34,354 nt of DNA from NCBI GenBank assembly GCA_021151625.1, contig JAGKWY010000069.1, positions 1 through 34,354 of the forward strand. The letters are read 5' to 3'. Position 1 is the first letter of the stretch, and every line of letters starts with the position of its first letter. The position numbers and the translations under genes are program-made. The notes beneath the pieces were generated by a model, which searched no databases, was not told where the DNA came from, and worked only from the letters and a program-made list of their open reading frames with translations. This DNA comes from Gammaproteobacteria bacterium (GTDB lineage: Bacteria; Pseudomonadota; Gammaproteobacteria; Pseudomonadales; Cellvibrionaceae). Below are positions 24,690 to 32,491 of the stretch, one piece after another.

Positions 24690-24705
24690 CTACAAATTTT
24701 TTCAA

Positions 24706-25887
24706 ATGTCTTCTCATCTCGATCAAACGCTCGCTCCATTTCTCGCTGAACGCCGTGCGGCGCATTTGTATCGCACGCGCAAAACCCTGCAATCGCCGCA
24801 AACGCCGGAAGTGATTGTCGATGGAAAAAAATATCTCGCGTTTTGCAGTAATGATTATCTCGGTCTTGCCAATCATCCAGAAGTGATCAGTGCGCTTGCT
24901 GAATCGGCCAAACAATTTGGTGTAGGTAGTGGCGCCTCGCATTTGGTTGCGGGCCACTCCAGCGAACACCATGCATTGGAAGAAGAATTGGCTGCATTTA
25001 CCGGGCGTGATCGTGCATTGTTATTTTCCACCGGCTATATGGCCAACATGGGCGCAATTACTGCATTGGTGGGGCAGGGTGATGCAGTATTTGAAGATCG
25101 CTTAAATCACGCGAGCCTATTGGATGCTGGTTTATTGAGTGGTGCGCGTTTCCAGCGCTTTTTGCACAATGATTTAAATAATTTGCAGGCGCGTCTGGAT
25201 AAAACCGAGGCAGTACGCAAATTAATTGTGGTGGACGGTGTGTTCAGTATGGATGGCGACTGCGCCCCCTTGCCGGAACTTGCTGCACTCGCGCAAAAAA
25301 ATAATGCCTGGCTCATGGTGGACGATGCCCATGGTTTTGGCTGCATGGGAAAAACCGGCGCCGGCAGTGCCGAGCATTTTGGTTTAGCGCAAAACGAGCT
25401 GCCCATTTTAATGGGCACACTTGGTAAAGCCGCTGGTAGTTTTGGTGCTTTTATCGCCGGCAGTGAAACACTGATTGAAAGTCTGATTCAATTTGCGCGC
25501 CCTTATATCTATACCACCGCTATGCCGCCGGCGGTCGCCGCTGCAACGCGCACTAGTTTGCGTTTAATTCAAACTGAACAATGGCGGCGCGAACATCTTA
25601 ACCAATTAATTGCACATTTCCGTCGCGGCGCTGGTGAACTGGGTTTGCAATTGATGGATTCTTTTTCCCCCATTCAACCGGTAGTTATTGGCAGTGAAGC
25701 GAAAACCCTGGCGATTGCGGAGCAATTGGCAGCGCGCGGTATTTTAATTATTGCGATTCGCCCACCCACAGTGCCGGCTGGCAGTTCACGGTTGCGCATT
25801 ACCTTTTCTGCGCAACACGCTATTGCGCAGGTGGATCAATTGCTCAGTGTGTTGGGGGATGTGATGAGCGAGTTACCACATGATTAA
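24706..25887 (+). CDS. bioF: 8-amino-7-oxononanoate synthase
   Basis: BioF is a PLP enzyme that condenses pimeloyl-ACP with alanine to give 8-amino-7-oxononanoate. With ATG 24706 it has 393 residues (E. coli 384). The PLP lysine is K241 in GTLGKAAGSFGAF, the PLP-stacking and phosphate region is in FSTGYMANMGA, and DDAHGFGCMG carries the PLP-nitrogen Asp. A longer in-frame GTG start at 24664 is rejected, because those codons are the REP-like hairpin. No strong ribosome site precedes either start. The stop overlaps bioHC by eight bases. Confidence 0.95.
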   Translation: MSSHLDQTLAPFLAERRAAHLYRTRKTLQSPQTPEVIVDGKKYLAFCSNDYLGLANHPEVISALAESAKQFGVGSGASHLVAGHSSEHHALEEELAAFTGRDRALLFSTGYMANMGAITALVGQGDAVFEDRLNHASLLDAGLLSGARFQRFLHNDLNNLQARLDKTEAVRKLIVVDGVFSMDGDCAPLPELAALAQKNNAWLMVDDAHGFGCMGKTGAGSAEHFGLAQNELPILMGTLGKAAGSFGAFIAGSETLIESLIQFARPYIYTTAMPPAVAAATRTSLRLIQTEQWRREHLNQLIAHFRRGAGELGLQLMDSFSPIQPVVIGSEAKTLAIAEQLAARGILIIAIRPPTVPAGSSRLRITFSAQHAIAQVDQLLSVLGDVMSELPHD

Positions 25888-27409
25888 CCTGGTGCTTTTG
25901 CATGGTTGGGGTGGCGATAGCCGCACCTGGCAACCCCTGCTGCCGGCGCTGGAAAAAATCGCGCGCGTCACTGTGGTGGATTTACCGGGTTTTGGCAGCG
26001 CACCGACGTTGGATCCGTTTTCGCTGGATGCAATGCTCGAACAAGTTGCCGCGCAATTACCTGATGAGGCGGTAATTATCGGCTGGTCGCTTGGCGCTAT
26101 GTTGGGGGTGCAGTTGGTGGCGCGCTATCCCGACAAAGTTCGCGCGCTTATCTCTCTGGCGGCCAATGTAAGGTTTGTGGTGAGTGATGATTATCCATCT
26201 GCTATGCCTGACGCCGTCAATCGTGAATTTAATTTATCTTTCACTCAGGATGCCCAGGCAGCGCTGAAATTATTTTATGGGCTGATGGCGCAGGGCGACA
26301 ATGCGGAGCGTCAGCTGTTAAAAAATCTGCGCAAATTAATGCCTGAAACTATCTCCGCCAATTGGTTGCCAGCGCTGGAGTTGTTGCGTGAACTGGATAA
26401 CCGCGAAACTCTGGCTGAATTGCGTCAGCCGGTGTTGCATTTGCTGGCCGATAAAGATGCGCTGGTGCCCGCAGTTGCCGCCAGTGCAATTGCGGCTATC
26501 AATCCCGCGCATAAGTTGGTGCTTGTTGCGCAGGCATCCCATGCGGTGCACTGGAGTCAACCGGAAAAAGTTACTGCGGAAATCGAACAGTTTTTGCGAA
26601 AAATTTTTCCTGCCAGTGCAGTATTGGATAAGAAAAAAGTGGCCCAGTCTTTTGGGCGTGCCGCGCCCACCTACGATTCGGTGGCGCAGTTGCAGCGCGA
26701 TGTGGGCAAACAGTTGCTGCAATATTTGCCAGTGGATGTAGCCGAAGCTGCTCGCGTAGTGGATCTGGGTTCCGGCACTGGATTTTTTACCCGGCAACTG
26801 GCCAGCCGTTTTGATCCTGCCTGTATTCTGGGGGTGGACATTGCTGAGGGAATGCTGCAATTTTCCCGCACGCAATCTCCTGCGCACTCAATCAGCTGGT
26901 TGTGTGGTGATGCCGAGCATTTGCCGCTGGCGAGCAACAGTGTAGATCTGTTTTTCTCGAGCCTGGCCATTCAATGGTGTTCCGATTTGCCGCAGCTGTT
27001 GCGTGAATTGGCGCGGGTGCTCAAGCCGGGCGCTTCCATGCATATAGCAACGCTCGGCCCTAATACCCTGCACGAATTAAAATCTGCCTGGAAGCAGGTG
27101 GATGATTATGTGCACGTCAACCATTTTTACCCGCAGGATGAATTACGTCTGGCTGCTGTCGCTGCCGATCTTGCCATTGAACATTTTGCAGTGGAGCAGC
27201 GGGTTATGTTCTTTGAGCGGTTGACGGAATTGACGCGCGAGTTAAAAGCGCTGGGCGCACACAATATTAATTCCGGCAAACCGGAAGGCTTGACTGGCCG
27301 CTCGCGCATTGCCGCTTTTAAATTGGCCTACGAACAATTTCGCGATGAGCGTGGCCTGCCTGCGACCTACGAAGTATTTTATTTATCAGTGCGCAAGAAA
27401 AATCATTAA
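25880..27409 (+). CDS. bioHC: BioH-BioC fusion: pimeloyl-ACP methyl ester esterase and malonyl-ACP methyltransferase
   Basis: This single 509-residue protein carries both enzymes that open and close the pimelate branch of biotin synthesis. BioC methylates malonyl-ACP so that it can enter fatty acid synthesis; BioH removes the methyl group from pimeloyl-ACP methyl ester. Residues about 1-243 are an alpha/beta hydrolase: HGWGGD near the start, nucleophile S70 in GWSLG, Asp at 191 or 193 (ADKD) and H221. Residues about 250-509 are a SAM methyltransferase: FGRAAPTYDSVAQLQ, motif I VDLGSGTG at 294-301, and FFSSLAIQWC. Such BioHC fusions are known from Saccharophagus and Teredinibacter. It overlaps bioF by eight bases; bioD follows 18 bases later. 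Confidence 0.95.
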   Translation: MINLVLLHGWGGDSRTWQPLLPALEKIARVTVVDLPGFGSAPTLDPFSLDAMLEQVAAQLPDEAVIIGWSLGAMLGVQLVARYPDKVRALISLAANVRFVVSDDYPSAMPDAVNREFNLSFTQDAQAALKLFYGLMAQGDNAERQLLKNLRKLMPETISANWLPALELLRELDNRETLAELRQPVLHLLADKDALVPAVAASAIAAINPAHKLVLVAQASHAVHWSQPEKVTAEIEQFLRKIFPASAVLDKKKVAQSFGRAAPTYDSVAQLQRDVGKQLLQYLPVDVAEAARVVDLGSGTGFFTRQLASRFDPACILGVDIAEGMLQFSRTQSPAHSISWLCGDAEHLPLASNSVDLFFSSLAIQWCSDLPQLLRELARVLKPGASMHIATLGPNTLHELKSAWKQVDDYVHVNHFYPQDELRLAAVAADLAIEHFAVEQRVMFFERLTELTRELKALGAHNINSGKPEGLTGRSRIAAFKLAYEQFRDERGLPATYEVFYLSVRKKNH

Positions 27410-27427
27410 CCGGTTGAATTATTTTTT

Positions 27428-28126
27428 ATGGCAAAGAAACAATTTTTTATTGCAGGTACTGACACCAATGTTGGTAAGACGTTGGTGGCGGCAGGCCTAT
27501 TATTGATGGCAAAAAATCAGGGGCTGCGCACGGCGGCACTAAAACCGGTGGCAGCGGGCTGTGAAAAAACCGAAACGGGTTTGCGCAATGAAGATGCACT
27601 GCTGTTGCAGTCGGTGATCACCGAACCGTTGGTCTATGAGCAAATTAATCCCATCGCCTTGCAGGCGGCGATTGCACCGCATATTGCCGCGCAGCAGGAA
27701 AAGCGTGTGCTCTCGGCGGATCGCATCGCCGGTTTTTGCCGCGGCAGTTTAATGCAGGCAGATTTTGCCCTGGTGGAGGGTGCTGGCGGCTGGCGAGTAC
27801 CCTTAAATCCGCGCGAAACCATGGCGGATCTTGTGCGTACCTTGCAATTGCCAGTGATTTTAGTGGTGGGGGTGCGCTTGGGGTGCATCAATCATGCGCT
27901 CTTGACCATTGAGGCTATTCGCAACGATGGTTTGCGGCTGGCGGGTTGGGTCGCCAATTGTGTGGATGCTGATATGCCGGTGTTGCAGGAAAATATCGAC
28001 AGCTTGCGTGCGCGCATTCCAGCTCCTTGTTTGGGCGTAGTGCCATGGTTGTCTGTTCCAACCCCGGAACAGGTTGCTGCTGTAATTGACCCACAAACCT
28101 TTTCTGCGGCGTTATTGCAATCATGA
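27428..28126 (+). CDS. bioD: dethiobiotin synthetase
   Basis: BioD makes dethiobiotin from 7,8-diaminopelargonate, CO2 and ATP. It has 232 residues (E. coli 225). The P-loop GTDTNVGKT is at 10-18, the KPVAAGC segment carries the carbamate-site lysine, and VEGAGGWRVPL is the family signature. The stop overlaps the next gene by four bases. bioA, which supplies its substrate, is not in this window. Confidence 0.96.
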   Translation: MAKKQFFIAGTDTNVGKTLVAAGLLLMAKNQGLRTAALKPVAAGCEKTETGLRNEDALLLQSVITEPLVYEQINPIALQAAIAPHIAAQQEKRVLSADRIAGFCRGSLMQADFALVEGAGGWRVPLNPRETMADLVRTLQLPVILVVGVRLGCINHALLTIEAIRNDGLRLAGWVANCVDADMPVLQENIDSLRARIPAPCLGVVPWLSVPTPEQVAAVIDPQTFSAALLQS

Positions 28127-28800
28127 TGACGATGTTGCGCTGGTTATTTTTAGGCGGGTTAATTATGTTGCAGGGTGCCTGCAGCTCGCTGCCGGACACT
28201 AAAAAAATCCCCACGCAACATGCATCGCAACAAATTCATTTTATTTATCGCGAGTGGCACACCAGCATTTTGTTGCCTGCTGAAGCTGTGCGTGCCCACA
28301 GCCGCTTTCTGCAAGCGGAGGCGCAAGGCAAGCAATATATTCGTGTTGGCTGGGGGGATGGCGATTACTTTACCGGTAAGAACAAAAGTTTCGGCACGGC
28401 AACCAAAGCATTATTTATTTCCCAATATTCTGCCTTGCAAGTGCTGAGTTATGGACGATCACCTTTTGCGGAAATCCCTGCTGAAACCCGAGTTCCTTTG
28501 GCGATTACCACTCAGGGTTTGCGTCAGTTGATTCGCTATATTGACGACTCCTTTGTGTTGGACACCGCACAGCAGCCAGTTCCGCTGCAAGCCTATGGTG
28601 AAGGGGTTGGGCATTTTTACCAGGCCCAAGGCCGCTATGGGTTGTTCAGCAACTGTAATACCTGGAGTGGGCGCGCGTTACAGGCGGCGGGCTTGCCGGT
28701 GCGCAGTCAGTTGCAGCTAACGGCACAAAGTGTGTTCGAGCAGGCCAAAGCAATTTCCGATTACCAACTGCAGCTTGGCAGCCGCCCATCACCTGAATAA
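28123..28800 (+). CDS. DUF2459 (TIGR02117-like) lipoprotein
   Basis: This 225-residue protein has a lipoprotein signal with lipobox LQGAC (C20). The body matches the DUF2459 family: REWHTSILLP with H46, GWGDGDYF at 76-83 and FSNCNTW with C178. The conserved His and Cys and the segment order suggest a papain/NlpC-like peptidase or amidase fold; that is inference. Its ATG overlaps the bioD stop (ATGA), so it is co-translated with biotin genes, although no biotin role is known. The start could also be the ATG at 28126 or 28132. Confidence 0.82.
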   Translation: MMTMLRWLFLGGLIMLQGACSSLPDTKKIPTQHASQQIHFIYREWHTSILLPAEAVRAHSRFLQAEAQGKQYIRVGWGDGDYFTGKNKSFGTATKALFISQYSALQVLSYGRSPFAEIPAETRVPLAITTQGLRQLIRYIDDSFVLDTAQQPVPLQAYGEGVGHFYQAQGRYGLFSNCNTWSGRALQAAGLPVRSQLQLTAQSVFEQAKAISDYQLQLGSRPSPE

Positions 28801-28856
28801 TCCCCGGTTATATCTTTTTCTTTTTTAAATCAAACTTGTCTTAGAAATGCGGCAAT

Positions 28857-28880
28857 AGGTGGCAAGTCCGCCTGTTTTTT
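28857..28880 (+). terminator. intrinsic terminator of the bio operon
   Basis: AGGTGG (28857-28862), loop CAAGT, CCGCCT (28868-28873), then GTTTTTT. The six-pair stem includes one G-U wobble in RNA. It lies 57 bases after the DUF2459 stop. The rest of the gap to 28998 is non-coding; I could not place a convincing promoter in it. Confidence 0.6.
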
Positions 28881-28997
28881 GTGCGTTTTGCGGCGTAAAC
28901 TGTTATCAGTATTGGGGAATTGTTTATCTCGCGTGGGGATTATGCAGTTCCAGTTCAAACATTCTGGCGCCAGCCGCACAGGTAAAGAGGTGAAATG

Positions 28998-29255
28998 ATG
29001 GACGTAGGTTCAGTGGTTAACCAGGGGTTGATTGGCATGCAAAAGAGCCAGGCATCCATGGCGCAATCCGCTCAGCAGATTGCCCAGGCCGGCGCTACCC
29101 AGCGCGCTGACTCGCCGCAAGCCAGCTCCCAATCGCAGGATTTATCCGAAGCTTTGGTAAATCTCAAAGCCCAAAGCCAGGTGTTTGATAGCTCAGCGAA
29201 GGTCGTCAAGGCGGCCGATGAAACTATTGGCACCTTGCTGGATGTAAGGGCTTAG
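28998..29255 (+). CDS. small protein resembling the joined ends of a flagellar rod/hook protein
   Basis: This 85-residue protein has no signal peptide. Its N-terminal helix (VVNQGLIGMQKSQASMAQSA...IAQAGA) follows the pattern of the first D0 helix of flagellar axial proteins. Its C-terminal helix (ALVNLKAQSQVFDSSAKVVK, then AADETIGTLLD) closely follows the FlgG/FlgE/FlgC ending (pattern: LVNM..AQR.YEANAKVI.TADEMLGTLLD). The ANN motif and the whole central domain are absent, replaced by a Gln/Ser-rich linker. The first ATG is at 28995; I prefer 28998, because AAAGAGG then lies 7 bases away. A gene for an HExxH protein follows 38 bases later. No other flagellar genes are in the window. The resemblance is by eye. 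Confidence 0.75.
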   Translation: MDVGSVVNQGLIGMQKSQASMAQSAQQIAQAGATQRADSPQASSQSQDLSEALVNLKAQSQVFDSSAKVVKAADETIGTLLDVRA

Positions 29256-29293
29256 TGGGTTTCTTAATGGGCAATAAGCCTGAGGTGATTTGA

Positions 29294-30208
29294 GTGATCA
29301 GTAATTCCATTCCTTCCAGTTATGCCAATACCGTAGCGCCTTATGCGCCACTGGGGCGGTCTGCTGTCGGGCAAGAGGATACTGAGCTCAAAACCTCGAC
29401 CTTTAAGCCCACTGAGCAGTTGGCGGAATCAGTGCGTTCGCAGAATCGTCGCTTGCCTGATGAGCGCCCCAATGATGAAGTGGAGCAGGATCGCCAAACG
29501 GCATTGACGCAAGAGCGTCGCGCTAATTCCAGGCGCACTGACGAAGAACTCAAGACTGAGCAAAAGCAAATTCAGGAATTGGCTGCGCGTGATCGCGAAG
29601 TGCGCGCCCACGAGCAGGCGCATGCAGCGGTTGCCGGCCAGTATGCCGGTAGCCCAACCTACAGTTTTGTGCGTGGCCCCGATGGTGTCAGTTACGCTGT
29701 GGGCGGATCTGTTGAAGTTGATACCAGCCCAATCCCGGGTGACCCGGAAGCTACCCTACGCAAAGCTCAACAGCTGCGCCGTGCGGCTAATGCCCCCGCT
29801 GAGCCCTCTTCGCAAGATGGACGGGTGGCTGCTCAGGCGGCCAAGATGGAACTGGAGGCGCGCGCTGAGTTGCGTGCAAAAGAGGCTACTGAAGCTGACG
29901 AGCAAAATAGCTTGCGCAGCGAAGAAGTACAAAAGGATGAGGAGTCGCAGGCAGCCGATTCAGCCGGTGAGGCAGAGGTCGCTCGCCGCGAACGCGAAGA
30001 GGAGCGCATCGCCCAGGATGAGGCGCGTTTGCAAAGTGAACAGCAGGCGTTTGAAGATGAGCAGCGTTTGCTGGATCAGCGTCAGGCGCGCGCCGAGTTA
30101 TTCAATGAGTCCACTCGCCGCAACATCGATATTAACCGCCGCCTGATTGAGATAGGTGTATTTGCCGATAACAATGCGGTGGGTAGCTTCCTGAATAAAA
30201 CTGTTTAA
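29294..30208 (+). CDS. putative metalloprotease, CJM1_0395 / SprA-related family
   Basis: This 304-residue protein has a central conserved block, DREVRAHEQAHAAVAGQYAG at about 100-119, with a zinc-type HExxH motif (HEQAH, 106-110). GPDGVSYAVGGSVEVDTSP follows (about 128-146), typical of the SprA-related/CJM1_0395 family. The N-terminus (1-95) is polar and low in structure. The C-terminal half (about 175-285) is a long Glu/Arg/Gln-rich coiled coil. There is no signal peptide or membrane segment. Protease activity has been proposed from the motif; I know of no proof. The start is GTG 29294 with GAGGTGA upstream. It probably forms an operon with the rod-like small protein. Confidence 0.82.
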   Translation: MISNSIPSSYANTVAPYAPLGRSAVGQEDTELKTSTFKPTEQLAESVRSQNRRLPDERPNDEVEQDRQTALTQERRANSRRTDEELKTEQKQIQELAARDREVRAHEQAHAAVAGQYAGSPTYSFVRGPDGVSYAVGGSVEVDTSPIPGDPEATLRKAQQLRRAANAPAEPSSQDGRVAAQAAKMELEARAELRAKEATEADEQNSLRSEEVQKDEESQAADSAGEAEVARREREEERIAQDEARLQSEQQAFEDEQRLLDQRQARAELFNESTRRNIDINRRLIEIGVFADNNAVGSFLNKTV

Positions 30209-30234
30209 TGGTTTTGTCACGCAGATAGATTAAT

Positions 30235-30243
30235 TTATCCACA
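30235..30243 (+). promoter_or_regulatory. perfect DnaA box
   Basis: TTATCCACA matches the strict DnaA-box consensus. It lies about 60 bases upstream of the tRNA/rimP-nusA-infB promoter. One such 9-mer in 34 kb could occur by chance. Confidence 0.4.
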
Positions 30244-30301
30244 GTTACCTCATGCACGAACAAAGGGAATTTATCTATTTGATGATTCAGGAAAAATTCT
30301 C

Positions 30302-30330
30302 TTGACCATCTATAGCCACCTCCCTATAAT
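30302..30330 (+). promoter_or_regulatory. strong sigma-70 promoter of the metY-rimP-nusA-infB operon
   Basis: TTGACC (30302-30307), 17 bases, TATAAT (30325-30330): 5 of 6 and 6 of 6 matches. The GCGCGACC just downstream is a GC-rich discriminator of the type found in stringently controlled stable-RNA promoters. The tRNA starts about 40 bases later. Confidence 0.88.
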
Positions 30331-30371
30331 GCGCGACCTCACTTGAGCAGTTAGCAAGATTGAGTTTCAGT

Positions 30372-30448
<77 letters not shown>

Positions 30449-30485
30449 AAATTCTTTGCCTGTGTGATTAAGTTGTATTCGTTCG

Positions 30486-30514
30486 AATGGGCCTTGTGCC
30501 CATTTTTGTTTTTT
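30486..30514 (+). terminator. intrinsic terminator/attenuator between tRNA-fMet and rimP
   Basis: AATGGGC (30486-30492), loop CTTGT, GCCCATT (30498-30504), then TTTGTTTTTT. It lies 37 bases after the tRNA and 52 before rimP. No strong promoter is visible after it, so rimP-nusA-infB probably depends on partial read-through. Confidence 0.75.
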
Positions 30515-30566
30515 AGGCCTCAGGTTTTGTAAAAATTACCGCGCGAGGCAAATCTCGGATTAAAGC

Positions 30567-31064
30567 ATGGCATCAAAGCAAGAAATTCTGGAGCAACTGG
30601 TTGAGCCGGTAGCGGCCTCTCTAGGTTGTGAGCTCTGGGGGCTTGAGTATTTAACTCAGGGCCGATACACCACTGTACGTATTTATATCGATGGCCCCAA
30701 TGGCGCATCGCTGGAAGATTGTGAACGCATAAGTCGCCAGGTGAGCGCAGTGTTTGATGTGGAAGATCCTATCGATAATGAATACACCCTGGAGGTGTCA
30801 TCGCCAGGCTTGGATCGCCCGCTCTATAAAGAATCACACTATGCGCGTTTTGTCGGTGAAACTATCAATGTGCGCATGCGTATTGCGCGCGATGGTCGCC
30901 GCCGCTTTAAAGGCGTAATCACCAAAGTAGAAAGTGGTGATGTGTTTGTGCAAGTGGATAATCAGGAAATCCAGTTGGCGATCGATGCGATTGATAAGGC
31001 CAATGTGGAGCCGCGCTACGACGAAATTTTGCGTCAGCACAATTTGCAAAACGATAAAGACTAG
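30567..31064 (+). CDS. rimP: ribosome maturation factor RimP
   Basis: RimP assists late assembly of the 30S subunit. It has 165 residues (E. coli about 150) and is intact. LGCELWGLEY and VRIYIDGPNGASLEDCERIS belong to the N-terminal domain, and the family signature LEVSSPGLDRPL lies in the middle. A C-terminal SH3-like domain follows (about 90-155, INVRMRIARDGRRRFKGVIT). The ATG at 30567 has no strong ribosome site. Confidence 0.95.
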   Translation: MASKQEILEQLVEPVAASLGCELWGLEYLTQGRYTTVRIYIDGPNGASLEDCERISRQVSAVFDVEDPIDNEYTLEVSSPGLDRPLYKESHYARFVGETINVRMRIARDGRRRFKGVITKVESGDVFVQVDNQEIQLAIDAIDKANVEPRYDEILRQHNLQNDKD

Positions 31065-31142
31065 TTTTATTTAATCATCGCTGTGTGAGAGAAGTTGAAT
31101 TCGCCAAACACAGTATCGCAATGGAAAATTTACCAATCCGAT

Positions 31143-31159
31143 GCGTTGATTTTCAACGC
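31143..31159 (+). other. small hairpin in the nusA leader
   Basis: GCGTTGA, TTT loop, TCAACGC forms a perfect 7-bp stem about 30 bases before the nusA start and just upstream of two AGAGG-type sites. No T run follows, so it is not a terminator. It could affect ribosome access; this is speculative. Confidence 0.3.
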
Positions 31160-31188
31160 CGGCTAGAGGAGTTAACAGAGGCAAACCA

Positions 31189-32437
31189 ATGAACAAAGAA
31201 ATTTTGCTGGTCGCTGATGCGGTATCCAATGAAAAAGGCGTTGATAAAGAATTAATTTTCCAGGCGATTGAAACTGCCTGCGCAAACTGCCAAGCAAGTG
31301 ATTGTGCAAAAAGTTCGCGAAGCTGAGCGCGCGCAAATGGTAGACGAGTACCGCGATCGCATGGGCGAATTAATTAGCGGCACCGTGAAAAAAGTAACGC
31401 GCGATAGCATTATCGTTGACTTGGGTAATAACGCTGAAGGTGTGTTGCCGCGCGATCAATTAATCGGGCGCGAAATTTTCCGTATGGGCGATCGTATTCG
31501 CACCCTGTTGCTGGAAGTGCGCAGCGAAGCGCGTGGCCCGCAATTATTGTTGAGCCGTTCCAATCCAAAAATGTTGGTGGAATTGTTCAAAATTGAAGTG
31601 CCGGAAATCGCGGAAGAAATTATTGAGATTAAAGGTGCAGCGCGCGACCCAGGCCTGCGTGCAAAAATCGCGGTGAAGACCAACGATGGTCGTATTGATC
31701 CGGTAGGTGCTTGCGTGGGTATGCGCGGTTCGCGTGTACAAGCCGTTTCTAATGAGCTGGGCGGCGAGCGTGTGGACATTGTGTTGTGGGACGATAACCC
31801 GGCGCAATTTGTTATCAATGCCATGTCACCAGCAGAAATTGAATCCATTGTGGTTGATGAAGATGCAGCCTCTATGGACCTCGCGGTAAATGAAGAAAAT
31901 CTGGCGATGGCTATTGGTCGCGGCGGTCAGAACGTGCGTCTTGCGTGCGAATTGACTGGCTGGAATATCAATGTGATGAGCGTTGCTGATTGGCAGTCCA
32001 AGCAGCAAGCGGAATCCGGCAGCTACATCAATATGTTTATGAGCGCGCTGGATGTGGATGAAGATATCGCCGGTGTGCTGGTGGAGGAAGGTTTCACCAC
32101 CCTGGAAGAAGTTGCTTATGTTCCGCTGGAAGAAATGTTGGCAATTGATGGCTTCGACGAAGATATCGCTGAAGAATTGCGTGCACGTGCAAAAGATGCG
32201 CTCCTGACTCAAGCCCTGGCATCAGAAGAGCGTATTGAAGGTGTTGCACCGGCAGAAGATTTGTTAACGATGGAAGGAATGGATGCTGATTTGGCCGCTG
32301 AACTGGCGCGCCGCGGCATTGTGACCATGGAAGATTTGGCAGAGCAATCCATTGATGAGTTGGTGGATATTAAAGGTGTTGATGCGACTCGTGCCGCCGC
32401 ACTAATTATGAAAGCGCGTGAGCCCTGGTTTGCCTGA
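31189..32437 (+). pseudogene. nusA: nusA, transcription termination/antitermination factor, disrupted by an internal deletion with frameshift
   Basis: NusA binds RNA polymerase and controls pausing, termination and antitermination. The native start at ATG 31189 (MNKEILLVADAVSNEK) reads 30 family codons to A30 (31276-31278), then runs into foreign frame and stops at 31324-31326. From about 31280 a different frame reads AQTAKQVIVQKVREAERA, which aligns from about E. coli residue 107, and is open to 32437. About 76 codons (near 227 bases) are missing, removing most of the RNA-polymerase-binding N-terminal domain. The S1 domain, both KH domains (VGACVGMRGSRVQAV; MAIGRGGQNVRLACELTGW) and both C-terminal acidic repeats are intact. 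A TTG at 31268 is the only early start in the second frame and lacks a ribosome site. Because NusA is normally essential, an assembly fault is a leading explanation. Confidence 0.88.
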
Positions 32438-32491
32438 GTGTGAGCCACAAGCGAACCCCTAGGCAACGAATAGAATCCCTGAGGAAAAACA

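Noticed and set aside
24664..24705. GTG at 24664 as the bioF start
   Set aside because: The extra 14 codons are the REP-like hairpin and have no similarity to BioF.
28830..28856. Flagellar sigma-28 type promoter before the rod-like gene
   Set aside because: TCAAACTT-N11-GCGGCAAT has the right spacing but only 4 of 8 matches in the -10, and the start would fall inside the bio terminator.
28858..28875. Sigma-54 promoter (TGGCAAG...)
   Set aside because: The GC doublet expected 10 bases after GG is absent.
31271..31291. Simple slippage between the AAACTGCC copies as the cause of the nusA loss
   Set aside because: Both copies are still present; recombination between them would leave only one.
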